This document shows positions 12,212 through 22,907 of a DNA stretch of 64,000 bases, one piece after another. The translations under genes were made by a program, and so were the position numbers. The stretch is from Sesamum alatum (taxonomy: Eukaryota; Streptophyta; Magnoliopsida; Lamiales; Pedaliaceae): NCBI GenBank assembly GCA_034509735.1, contig JACGWO010000003.1:1860001-1924000 (forward strand), written 5' to 3'. The stretch's first letter is position 1; each line of letters opens with the position of its first letter. The notes under the pieces were generated by a model. It was not told the DNA's origin. It made no database searches and saw nothing but the letters and a program-made list of their open reading frames with translations.

Positions 12212-12944
12212 TTTGGCGATGGGAACACTCTTAGTGTTGGTAGTTGCTTTAACGACCTTTCCCTTTCCCTTCTTCCTTTTTCAACGTCCAGCTCCCTTTC
12301 CTTTCATTTTGGAAGTCGAAGCATCTCTAAACAACACCGATTGCGCAGACTTTTTGGTCGTTGCCTTGTATTGCACCAACATATTAATTAACTCTTGGAT
12401 ACCCTTCTCAAGAGAATTCATGTTGTAGTTAACAATGAATTGGTCGAAGGAGGGTGGGAGTGACTAAAGGATTACATCAATGTACGCGTTATCGAGCCCT
12501 GCTTTGAGGTCTTCGAGCTTTTGCACTAAGGTAAGCATCTTGACCCCATGCTCTTGTACAGAGGACCCTTCGGTCATTTTAGTTCCAAAGAACGCCTTCG
12601 TTGCGACATACCTAGTATGCCGGTCCGGGACCGCATAGCAATCTTTCAGGCGAGCCATAATGGAAGGGACATCGTCGAGACATTCATACTACTTCTGAAT
12701 CTCGTTAGTCATAGAGGCAAGTATGATGCTACAGACTTTTCGGTTATCCTTATGCCAAGTCTCGAACGTCTCACGTTTTTTCTGGCGTGGATCCTTCTGG
12801 CAAGTTCCTAGGAAGCGGCTCATCCATGATGTAGCCTTGGTTCTCGTAATCGAGGACTATCCTCAAATTGTGCAACCAATCATTGTAATTGGTTCCATTA
12901 AACTTGTTTGTCTCAAGTACGATTGATAGTGGGTTCTTAGACAT
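12212..12944 (-). pseudogene. E2 gag, interrupted
   Basis: Gag frame from ATG 12944-12942. NDWLHNLRIV, the ETWHKDNRK region, ARLKDCYAVPDRHTRY and KAFFGTKMTEGSSV are recognisable across several frames. A TAG at 12689-12691 occupies the same codon (after QK) as the stop in E1. A frameshift in the EGSTPEE region and a further stop near 12464 break the rest. Confidence 0.87.
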
Positions 12945-13045
12945 TTTAAATCTACATTTAAAGAACAGAACTACAATCAGTAGAATTTAAATCGAAATTT
13001 TTAATAAAATTAAATTCTTGGACTTTAGTCATTTAACACTCCCAC

Positions 13046-13053
13046 TATTTATA
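13046..13053 (-). promoter_or_regulatory. TATAAATA box upstream of E2 gag
   Basis: TATAAATA about 100 bp before the gag ATG, in the context CGTATAAATAGTGGGAG shared by E4, E5, E9 and E10. Position and conservation suggest a second promoter or a fixed leader element. Confidence 0.5.
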
Positions 13054-13306
13054 CGAAAACACGACACTCTCAAACGTTGTTTTCCGAAAACTATTTTCCT
13101 AGTGGGCTTGGGATCCACAGCAATCTCCCCCATACCCTCCTTTTATGATTCGCATGGAAAACAACCTGTGGGAGGTATACCATACCTTTCTCGTTCCACG
13201 AGATTCCCAAGATAACTGCCTCACCCTTTTACGTGATCCCGAGGACTCCAAGTGAATCACGTTATTCGGACGTTCGACCTGACCCAATCAACCGATTCAT
13301 AGACTC

Positions 13307-13422
13307 ACTGCTACCTCCACGACTCGTGAGACAGGTAACAGTAGTGTAATCCTCATTCATGACAAAGTCAGCTTTTTTTAAGTACGATAGTCATGCCACG
13401 ACTCGTGAGACCACGCTATCGA
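13307..13422 (-). other. Twin stem-loops of E2 leader
   Basis: Two copies of the motif TCTCACGAGTCGTGG (minus strand) at 13317-13331 and 13396-13410. The first is flanked by ACTGTTACCT and AGGTAGCAGT, which pair over 10 positions with one G-U wobble in the sense RNA. The second is flanked by CGATAGCGTG and CATGACTATCG, paired with a small bulge. Confidence 0.6.
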
Positions 13423-13637
13423 CTGAAACTAGCTTCCTCACTTTGCCATGGATTGAAGGCATGGACGAACTCCTAGAGTCCAAGTCCATTTTAAAGGATC
13501 TAATATTTCAACTTGGTCTAACCAAGTGAGAGTTATAATGACCGAGATCCCACACATATATACATACATCCATAATGCATTATAAAGGGATGCATGCCAT
13601 AGCAATAGTACGATAAATAAACCATTCATTCACCATA

Positions 13638-15147
13638 AGAGCCACATGTAGAATTAAAGCCTAGCACGCCCCTGTTGGATGATCACAAGCCCAAATCCTA
13701 TGCGACCAACTGAACCCACAGTGGATCTATGGTCAATCTAGGGTTGGTCCTACACTATTACATTTAATAATAGCAATCCAATCAACATGCTGATAGGCCT
13801 TGGTCTCTTTCTCCTTAGGGTCTCCATGGAACGCCTTGGATTCATCATTCTGGGCTCTCCATCTGCGCCATCCTTCACCTCCACCATGGAAACAAAATAA
13901 AATCCTCACCACTATACTACTCTCATTACAAATTTAAAAAGAAACCCCAGCGAAATCCCGGTGGGAGTACAATTGGAGGGAAATAGAATTCCTTATTATT
14001 CCAAGGCAACTAGAAGAGATGAGGAGAAAATAAATGAGGGACACAGGCCCAACATAAATTTAAACCATACATGCGGTCTAGGGCTTGTGATCATCCATTC
14101 TCAATCAACGCACATAATTACATGATATCCAATCATATAAACACATTTACATAACCATGATATCCAATCACATCATCCATAATAGAAACGAGAGAACGAG
14201 TCATGCATGTAAAGTTGACATAATATTGGTAATCCCCTTTCTTGTTTAGCAAAGCCTTTCCTCATTATTTGAAAGCAAATAAAATATTGAGATTCGGAAT
14301 CCAACAAAATGAAACAACTTTCCAAATAATGTCCTTCAGAAAACATGCAAAATAAATATAACAATTTTTCAGAAAATATTTCCAAAAATATTAGAGCCAC
14401 ATGCAGAATTAAAGCCTAGCACGCCTCTGTTGGATGATCACAAGCCCGAATCCTATGCGACCCACTGAACCCACAGTGGATCTATGATCAATCTAGGGTT
14501 GGTCCTACACTATTACATTTAATAATAGCAACCCAATCTACATGCTGATGGGCCTTGGTCTCTTTCTCCTTCGGGTCTCCATGGAACGCCTTGGATTCAT
14601 CATTCTGGGCTCTCCATCTGGGCCATCCTTCATCTCCACCATGGAAATAAAATAAAATCCTCACCACTATACTACTCTCATTACAAATTTAAAAAGAAAC
14701 CCCAGCGAAATCTCGGGGGGAGTACAATTGGAGGAAAATAGAATGCCTTATTATTCCAATGCAACTAGAAGAGATGAGGAGAAAATAAAAGAGGCACACA
14801 GGCCCAATATAAATTTAAACCATACATGCGGTCTAGGGCTTGTGATCATCCGTTCTCAATCAACACACATAATTACATGATATCCAATCATATAAACACA
14901 TGTACATAATCCATGATATTCAATCACATCATCCATAATAGAAGGAGAGAATGCGTCATGCATGTAAACTTGACATAATATTGGAAATCCCCTTTCTTGT
15001 TTAGCAAAGCCTTTCCTCATTATTTGAAAGCAAATAAAATATTGAGATTCGAAATCCAACAAAATAAAATAACTTTTCAAATAATGTCCTTCAGAAAACA
15101 TGCAAAATAAATATAACAATTTTTTAGAAAATATTTCCAAAAATTTT
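13638..15147. repeat. Tandem 755-bp duplication inside E2 leader
   Basis: 13638-14392 and 14393-15147 are direct copies. Both begin AGAGCCACATG and run through the CCTAGCACGCC, GGATCTATG and CATGCAAAATAAATA regions. The other leaders have one copy. Sequence between the copies differs by a few percent, so the duplication is not very recent. Confidence 0.85.
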
Positions 15148-15164
15148 AGAGAACAAGAAAAACA

Positions 15165-15715
15165 CAAAACGGCGGACAACCGTCGCCACTGGTGGCGCCT
15201 GTCAGCACAGTCGGTTGGCAGGCCCAGCTTGCTGTCCGAGTGCGCAGGGCACGCCAAGCCGGGTGCGCGCGCACAGGCCTCTCTGGCGCGCATGTTGGCG
15301 TGCTGGCGGGGCAGCCATGCACAGGCCCCTCTGCCTGTGCGCGTTGCCCTGTCATGCCGCCTGCGTGAGCGGCCTGCACGCGCACACGCGCATTGGGTGC
15401 GCCTGCCAGGTGCGCATGCACAGGCTCCACTGCCTGCTTGCGTGCACGCCTGGCGGCGCTGCCTATGCGTCACGCGCGGCCTGCCTGGTGCACATCGGCC
15501 GCGCGGGTGCCCTGATGCGATGGCCTGGCGCGCGCGCGCAAGCTCCCTCGTCTGCGTGCATGCGCGCCCGACCACGCATCGGCCCGCGCAACCAGCAACG
15601 CGTGTAGCTGCTGAAAGCCCGTGTACGCTATGCGCGCTTGGCCGAGCTGCCGCGCGCAGGCTCCCTTGCCTGCATGCGCGCCTAGCGGTGCGCACTGCGC
15701 GCGGGGTTAGCCCGC
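15165..15715. repeat. CpG-rich hypervariable block in E2 leader
   Basis: GC-rich stretch full of GCGCGC and GCATGCGC pieces. It produces frames of up to 279 codons on one strand and 220 on the other, with no recognisable protein and no conservation in the other elements. Confidence 0.8.
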
Positions 15716-15727
15716 CGACTGCTGCTC

Positions 15728-16081
15728 GTTGGTTTAGTTTAACCCTGAAGATTGGTTACTAGATTCACTAAGGAGTATACTAGGCCCAGACACAAGTGCA
15801 TCGTTGTGTGCAATGATTTAATGGTTACGTCGCCCACAAATGTTCTAAGGTGAGGTGAGGGCTCTGTGCAATCATAATGAATTGTAGGTAGAGGAAGTTG
15901 AAGTCCTTGTTATTGAATCTTTTGTCTTCAACCCTTGTTAGTCATGCACACTCGGAGATATATATAACAAAGAATGATTTTGCCACGCGTGTAATGCTAG
16001 ATAGCGACATACTTTGGCAACTCTTCTTCGTTTTGCATAGCACGTTGTTCTTGAAATATACCATTATTTAGTGGTATTTTC
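15728..16081. repeat. Satellite, about 600-bp monomer, first part
   Basis: Part of a monomer with the anchor GAAGATTGGTTACTA at 15748, cut by solo LTR E3. Subtracting E3 and its duplication, the next anchor (18362) lies about 603 bp further on. Confidence 0.85.
16077..16081. repeat. Target duplication of E3 (left)
   Basis: TTTTC, matched by TTTTC at 18088-18092. Confidence 0.9.
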
Positions 16082-18087
16082 TATTAGAATAAGTGACCAT
16101 GTAAGCCAATTTTGGCAGGAATATGTAACCTATGTCTAGACAATTCTTTGGTATTTGATAAAACATTTATGAATAAAGAAGTGAAAATTCATATGGCAAT
16201 ACTTTGTTTACGTTCACTTATCTGCATTTACATTCTGTTCACCACGCAAACAAAGCCCACGGACTGAGAAACGATTTCGGGGACTGGGACTACGCTTGGA
16301 GGTAGGTCCATGAAATCAGTCTCGCCGAATCAGTCCGGAAATCTCCAAGTCAAGGAATCCCGAAAATGGGTACCGGGATTCCCCTTGAGACTAGCACTAA
16401 GCATCTCCTGTCGTATTTCATCGACGGGTGACGAAGGTCGTCTAAGCAGTGTTAGTTGTTAGCGTGCTAGGAAGCAGCTGACTGAGGTGACTCGCGGGAA
16501 CCGTCTTACGGAGAACCTTGAGTATGGTCAGCAAGGTATGACGTGTATTCCCGGTTCCAACGGTACAGGCCAAGTCCTTTGACTTGAGGAACTGTTGAGT
16601 TTACCTGTGCATCAGGTCTGTATCTTAGATATGGTGAGAGATTGCCAAAATACTCTTGAGTAGTCATAAGCCATGTCTAGTGCAGCTCGGGTGTACAAAG
16701 TAACAGTAGTTTCCAAGAAATGATCTGTCTCCTGTCAAAAGGTATTGACAGTTGTGTCTCATGTATGCTCTGTGTCTTGTCCCTGAAATCTGTGGCCACA
16801 GTAACTGAACAGAAGGGAAAGGTTTCCCTTGCGGCATTTAGTAAGGACAGACCGACACTTAGGTCCAAAATGAGTACCTGCCTTTTCCGTGCCCTAGACT
16901 CTAAGTGATGAGACCGAAGACAGAAGGACAAGTGTACTGTTAGAGCCTAAATGTTCATCCCCGAATATTTCACCTAGTCTCTAGTGCCATGGACCATTGT
17001 TAGATGGCCACCCATGGTAACGGGCGGATTCTAGGAATCCGACCAAGTCTAGCTGAATGGTGAACCTAAAGAGTCACACACTATCCACACACACACTTAG
17101 TATTTAATTTGGAATTAAATATTGGAGTAAAGGAATGATTAAATTAGATTTAATCGGGTCCTATATTTTCTTGGAGAAATTAATTCCTTCTATTTGATAA
17201 AGGGAATTAAATTAAATTAATAAATAGGATTTATTAAAAGGGTTGATTTAATGGGCTTAGAATAAATAATAATATTTATTTATTATATTATATTTATTCT
17301 TTTAGCCTTTTCGAATATTTAATAGGATTTAAATATTCCATTAAATTAAAATCAACGGTTGAGATGGAAAGGGGAGATGGAAGGCTAGGATTCGTTTGAC
17401 TAGGTCAAACACTAGTTTGACTAGGACTTTGACTAGGTCAAAAATCCTAGTCAAATTAGAGTACTTAGAGTTGGAGTTTAAAGAGGATTAAACTCCTCCT
17501 CTACATAAACCTCTAGCTTCCAACCATTGTGGGATGATGATTCTTGAAAACACACACACAACACACTCTCCCCTCTCCATACCTCTCGTCCGCCCCTCTC
17601 TCTCTCTCCAAGAAGAAAATATTTTTTAGTTCTTTTTGTTCTTGGAACATTAGAACTTAGACGAACCAATACCGTTAATTGATAACGTGTTATTGATTCG
17701 TCCACTCTAAAAATTATACGCTTGTTCGTTGCTAGCACGACGTGCAAGATACGTGGGTGGATCCTGTGTCACGATTTGGAGGGTCTCAAGAACGAGATCT
17801 CGGTGCAAAACGGGGAACAACGCGAGTAGCCGTTGAAGACGAAAACGACAACGGGTAGGTCTCGTTTTACTTTTTTCGTCCCTCTTTAATTTTTTTCAAC
17901 TCTATGGCCTCCGTGATTTCTTTACGCGTTATATGATCATGAGATACACCGAACGCCCGGGAACCTCAAGGGCACACCCCTTGAGCGTGTACTTTTAAAT
18001 TTAAAGCATGCTTTAATTTTTGTATGATTATTTTTATCGCGCTTCCGCATTCACACAATTCCCGGGACGATCCACCGATTTCTTTCA
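16082..18087 (+). mobile_element. E3: solo LTR, type A
   Basis: 2,006 bp from TATTAGAATAAGTGACC (first bases mutated from TGTTAG) to TTTCA, flanked by the perfect 5-bp duplication TTTTC and by satellite on both sides. No internal region remains, so this is the product of recombination between two LTRs. It has the palindrome CTGTGGCCACAG at 16790-16801, six TTGAC/GTCAA cores at 17396-17454 and a (CA)n and (CT)n region downstream of the TATA-like site. Confidence 0.95.
17396..17454 (+). promoter_or_regulatory. Cluster of six TTGAC cores in E3 LTR
   Basis: TTGAC or its complement at 17396, 17404, 17417, 17429, 17437 and 17450, three in each orientation, as TTTGACTAGG and CCTAGTCAAA half-sites. 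TTGAC is the core of the W-box bound by WRKY factors. The cluster lies about 40-50 bp upstream of the presumed TATA region, and types A, C and D all have it. Confidence 0.5.
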
Positions 18088-18092
18088 TTTTC
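18088..18092. repeat. Target duplication of E3 (right)
   Basis: TTTTC, matching 16077-16081. Confidence 0.9.
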
Positions 18093-20559
18093 TTCACAAG
18101 AAGGTGTCTCATTCCTCCTTTTCGTTTCTAGTTCTTGTTAATTGCATCAGCATGAATTTATTAATACAATTGCTACATTTATTTAAACCCATAATTTGTG
18201 TCTTGCTTATTGAAATAAGCCTTAAGCCGTTTGCTATAATTGAGTCATATATCATTTAATCATAAAGACTCAAAAACTTGTCGTTCCCTACGATTTTTTG
18301 GGGTACTAGTCATCTAACCTCACTTAAAGAACCTTATTACTCTTTTGTGTAATCTGACTCCGAAGATTGGTTACTAAGAATCCCTAAGGTCGAGAATAGG
18401 CCCAGACACAAGTGCATAGTTATGTGCAATGGTTTAATGATGTACGTCGCCCCGCGAATGTTCCAACGTGAGGTGAGGGCTTCGTGCAATCGTAAAGAAT
18501 TGTAGGTAGAGGAAGCTGAAGTCCTTGTTATTGAATCTCGTGGCTTGAACCCTTGTTAGTCATGCGCACTCAGAGATACATATAAAAAAGGATGATTTGG
18601 CCTGGCATGTTTCGCTAGATGACGATGTAATTTGGAAACTCTTCTTCGTTTTCTCTAGCAAGCTGTTCTTACAATATACCATTATTTAGTAGTCATTTCT
18701 TTAGAAGAAGGTGTCTGGTTCCTTCTTTACGTTTCTAGTTCTTGTTGGTCGCATCAGTATGAATTTATTAATGCAACGGCTATATATATTTAAACCCATG
18801 ATTTGTGTCATGCTTATTGAAATAAACCTTTCGCCTTTTGCTATAATTAACTCATACAACAGTCATTCATAAAGATTCCGAAAACTTGTTGTTTCCTGTG
18901 ATTGTTTGGAGTACTAGGCATCTATCTCCAGTTACGAAAGCGTATTACTCATTTCTTTAGTCTAACCCCGAAGATTGGTTACTACGGTTCACTAAGGTCT
19001 AGAATAGGCCCAGACACAAGTACATCGTTGTGTTCAATGGATTAATGGGGTACGTCACCCCGCGAATGTTCTAAGGTTAGGTGAGGAATCCGTGCAATCG
19101 TAATGAATTGTAGGTAGAAGAAGTTGAAGTCCTTGTTATTGAACCTCGTCGCTTAAACCATTTTTAGTCATGCGAACTCGGAGATACATATAACAAAGCA
19201 TGATTTCGCTTACGTAATTTGGAACCTCTTCTTCGTTTCGCCTAGGAAGTTGTTCTTTCAATACACATTTATTTAGTAGTCTTTTCTTTAGAAGAAGGTG
19301 TGTCATTTCTTATTTTTGTTTCTTGTTCTTGTTGGTCGCATCAGTATGAATTTATTAATACAATGTTATATTTGTTTTAACCCATGATTTGTGTCTTGCT
19401 TATTGAAATTAACCTTACACCTTTTGCTATAATTAAGTCATAAAGCAGTTATTCATAAAGACTTCAGAAACTTGTCGTTTCCTACGATTGTTTGTAATAC
19501 AAGTCATCTACCCTCACTTACGAAAGTGTATTACTCATTTCTTTAGTCTAACCGCGGAGATTGGTTACTAAGATTCACTAAGGTCTAGAATAGGCCTGAA
19601 CACAATTGCATCGTTGGGTGCGATGGTTTAATGGTTTACATAACCCAGTGAATGTTCTAAGGTAAGGTGAGGGCTCTGTGCAATCGTAATGAATTTTAGG
19701 TAGAGGAAGTTGAAGTCCTTGTTATTGAATCTCATGGCTTGAATCCTTGTTAGTCATGCGCACTCGGAGATACATATATTAAAGAATGATATGGCCTTGT
19801 GTGTTTCGCTAGATGGCGACATAATTTGGCAACTCTTCTTCATTTTGCCTAGCAAGTTGTTCTTACAATATACCATTATTTAGTAGTCTTTCTTTTAGAC
19901 GAAGGTGTCTCGTTCCTTCTTTCCGTTTCTAGTCCTTGTTGGTCGCATCAGTATGAATTTATTAATGCAATGGCAATATTTATTTAAACCCATGATTTGT
20001 GTCATGCTTACTGAAATAAACCTTATATCTTTTGCTATAATTAAGTCATACAGCAGTCATTCATAAAGACTCCAAAAACTTGTCGTTTCCTATTATTGTT
20101 TGGAGTACTAGTAATCTATCCTCACTTACAAAAGCGTATTACACATTTCTTTAGTCTAACCCCGAAGATTGGTTACTAGCGTTCACTAAGGTCTAGAATA
20201 GGCCCAAACATAAGTGCATCGTTGTGTGCAATGGTTTAATGGTGTACGTCACCCAACAAATGTTCTAAGGTTAGGTGAGGGATCCGTGCAATCATAATGA
20301 ATTGTAGGTAGAGGAAGTTGAAGTCCTTGTTATTGAATCTCGTGGCTTGAACCCATTTTAGTCATGCGCACTCAGAGATACATATAACAAAGCATGATTT
20401 TTGCCTACACTATTTGCTAGATGGCGACGTAATTTGGAACCTCTTCTTCGTTTCGCCTAGCAAGTTCTTCTTTCAATATACCATTATTTAGTAGTCTTTT
20501 CTTTAGAAGAAGGTGTCTCGTTCCTTATTTCTGTTCCCAGTTGTTGTTGGTCGCATCAG
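18093..20559. repeat. Satellite array, about 600-bp monomers
   Basis: Four tandem monomers. The anchor GAAGATTGGTTACTA falls at 18362, 18970, 19556 (as GGAGATTGG) and 20164, giving steps of 608, 586 and 608 bp. The block AGAAGGTGTCTC recurs at about 18100, 18704, 19294, 19898 and 20506. Neighbouring copies look roughly 85-95% alike by eye. No long frame is shared. E4 cuts the array at 20560. Confidence 0.9.
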
Positions 20560-22010
20560 TGTTAGAATAGGTGACCCTGTAGCAAATCTTGGCGGGCAAA
20601 ATGTAACCTATGTCTAGACAATTTCAGTGTTTTGATAAAACTATTAATGAATAAAGAAGTGAAATTCATTCTGGCTTTACTTCGTTTGTGTTCACTTTAC
20701 TACTTTATCTATCTGTTCACTACGCAAACAAAGCCCACGGACTGAAAGCCCATTTCGGGGACTGGGACTACGCTTGGAGGTAGGTCTATGAAATCAGTCC
20801 CGCCGAATCAGTCCGGAAAACTCTAAGTCAAGGAATCTCGAAAATGGGTACCGGGATTCCCTTTGAGACTTGCACTAAGCATCTGCTGTCGTATTTCATC
20901 GACGGGTGACGAAGGTCGTCTAAGCAGTGTTAGTGGGTTAGCCTGCTGGGGAGCAGCTGACTGAGGTGACTCGCGGGAACCGTCTTACGGAGCATCTTGA
21001 GTAGGGTTAGCAAGGTATGACGTGTATTCCCGGTTCCAACAGTACCGGACAAGTCCTTCGACTTGAGGAACGGCTGAGTTTACCTGTGTATCAGGTCTGT
21101 ATCTTAGATATGGTGAGAGATTGCCAAGAAGCACTTGAGTAGTCATAAGCCATGTCTAGTGTAGCTCTGGTGTACAAAGTGACAGTAGTTTCCAAGAAAG
21201 GATCTGTCTCCTGTCAAAAAGGCATTGACAGTTGAGTCTCACATATGCTCTGTGTCTTGTCCCTAAAATCTATGACCACAGTAACTGAACAGAAGGGAAG
21301 GCTTCCCTTGCGGCGTTTAGTAAGGACAGACCGACACTTAGGTCCAAAATAGGTACCTGCATTTTCCGTGCCCTAGACCCTAAGTTGTGAGACCGTAGAC
21401 AGATGGACAAGTGTACTGTTAGAGCCTAAATGTTCATCCTCGAAATTTCACCTAGTCTCCAGTGCCATGGACCGTTGTTAGATGGCCACCCATGGTAACG
21501 GACGGATTCTAGGAATCCGACCAAGTCTAGCTGAAAGGTGAACCTAAAGAGTCACACACAATCCACACACATCAAGTATTTAATTTAGGATTAAATATTA
21601 GAGAAAAGGAATGATTAAATTGGATCTAATCGGGACCTTTATTTTCTTAGGAGAATTAATTCCTTCTATTTGATAAAAGGAATTAATCTAATAAATTGAA
21701 TTTTATTAGAGGATTAATTTAATAGGCCTAGAATAAATATTTATAATTTATTATATTTATTTATTTGGCCTTTGGAATATTTAATAGAATTTAAATATTC
21801 CATTAAATTAAATTAATGGTTGAGATTGAAAAGGAGAGATGGATGGCTAGGATTAATTTGACTAGGTCAAATACTACTTTGACCAGGACTTTGACTAGGT
21901 CAAAATCCTAGTCAAAATAGACCTCTTTAGAGTTGGAGTTTAAAGAGGATTAAACTCCTCCTCTCTATATAGTCCTAGTCTTTCACTATTTGAGATGTGA
22001 TGAAATTCCA

Positions 22011-22033
22011 ACACACACACACACACACACACA
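22011..22033. repeat. (CA)n microsatellite in E4 LTR
   Basis: An uninterrupted AC dinucleotide run downstream of the TATA region. Shorter versions occur at the same place in other type A LTRs. Confidence 0.9.
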
Positions 22034-22429
22034 ATTCGGCTCTCTCCCTCTCCCATCTCGTCCGCCCTCTCTCTCTCCTCAAACAAGAAAACACTTCTTG
22101 ATTCTTTTGTTCTTGGAACATTAGATCAAAAAGGAGAATTAATACCGTTAATTAATAACGTGTTATTAATTCATCCTCTCCAATATTATACTTGTTCGTT
22201 CGCTAGCACGACGTGCAAGATACGTGGGTGGATTGCGTGTTACTGTTTGGAGAGTCTCAAGAACGAGACTTGGAGCGAATTGGGGAACAACGCGAGTAGC
22301 AGTTAGAAGACGAAAACGACAATCGGTAGGTTCCAATTTAATTTTTCGTTCCTTTTATTTTTCAATCCTATGGCCTCCATGATTTGTTTATGCTTTTAAT
22401 TTCATGAGATACACCGAACACCCGGGAAA

Positions 22430-22452
22430 GTTCAAGGGCACACCCCTTGAAC
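22430..22452 (+). other. U5 hairpin of E4 LTR
   Basis: GTTCAAGGG, loop CACAC, CCCTTGAAC: a perfect 9-bp stem about 100 bp before the LTR end. Confidence 0.7.
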
Positions 22453-22556
22453 GTGTTTATTTATTTTATCAAAGCATATTTAATTTTCGTATTTTAATTT
22501 TATACCGTGCTTCCGCATTCGCACTATTTTTCCCGGGATGATCCACAATCTTTCAG

Positions 22557-22569
22557 TGGTATCAGAGCC
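22557..22569 (+). other. E4 primer-binding site
   Basis: TGGTATCAGAGCC one base after the LTR end. It is complementary to the 3' end expected for plant initiator tRNA-Met. Confidence 0.9.
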
Positions 22570-22907
22570 CGGTGCGGTGTATAGGCCTAGGGTTTAATGT
22601 GTGTTTTAAGCATGAAACGTGTTTTTGGCATGTTTTAAATAATTCTTGGTTTCTTGATTATTAAAGCATGTCGTTTCTTGCTTTTAATTCATGTGATTAT
22701 TGCATTGTTGGTATTTTTCTGTTTTTCTTGGGAAACGGGGGTGAAAATCGAACGAAGAACGAGGAAACGCCGCACGCAGACCAACCGGAGGCTGGCCGCG
22801 CACAGCCTTGTGCAGAGGCTGGGCAGCCGGGCGCGCAGACAGGGGAAGCCTGCGTGCGGCCGCCCGGCCAGATGCGCTAGACTGCGCGCAGCCCGCCAGG
22901 CGGACGC
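22570..22907 (+). other. E4 leader, first part
   Basis: Matches the start of the E10 leader (TAGGCCTAGG, GGTATTTTTCTGTTTTTCTTG) and enters a CpG-rich block at about 22765, where E5 interrupts it at 22908. The next recognisable E4 leader sequence is at 32054. About 1 kb of leader (by comparison with E10) is missing between the two. Confidence 0.75.

Larger units (their letters stand above)
12945..15727 (-). other. E2 leader, enlarged by duplication and truncated
   Basis: The leader carries TATAAATA at 13046-13053 (minus strand), the two loop motifs at 13317-13331 and 13396-13410, a 755-bp tandem duplication (13638-15147) and a CpG-rich block (15165-15715). It stops near 15727, where satellite begins. 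The PBS-proximal part, the PBS and the 5' LTR are gone. The satellite resumes about 75 bp further along the repeat than where it stopped at 6930, so a deletion removed the 5' LTR and some flank. Confidence 0.8.
20560..22555 (+). mobile_element. E4 5' LTR, type A
   Basis: 1,996 bp, TGTTAGAATAGGTGACC to CTTTCA, followed by a primer-binding site, so it is a 5' LTR. It inserted in the 600-bp satellite (left flank ATCAG). It has TTGAC cores at 21858-21915, TATATA near 21966, a (CA)n tract at 22011-22033 and the U5 hairpin at 22430-22452. Confidence 0.95.

Noticed and set aside
14856..15762. Long frames on both strands (279 and 220 codons) in the E2 leader.
   Set aside because: They lie in the GC-rich block, where stop codons are rare. 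The two strands overlap, there is no recognisable domain, and the block is not conserved as protein in other elements.
15728..20559. The 600-bp satellite as rDNA spacer.
   Set aside because: No rRNA sequence flanks or interrupts it, and I cannot recognise promoter-like spacer features.
16082..22555. Hammerhead ribozyme in the LTRs, as in retrozymes.
   Set aside because: I looked for the CTGATGAG and GAAA cores near the LTR ends and PBS and saw none in the right arrangement. A covariance-model search would settle it.
22557..22569. The tRNA-like match at the LTR edges as a tRNA gene.
   Set aside because: Only 13 bases match, with no cloverleaf. It is a primer-binding site.
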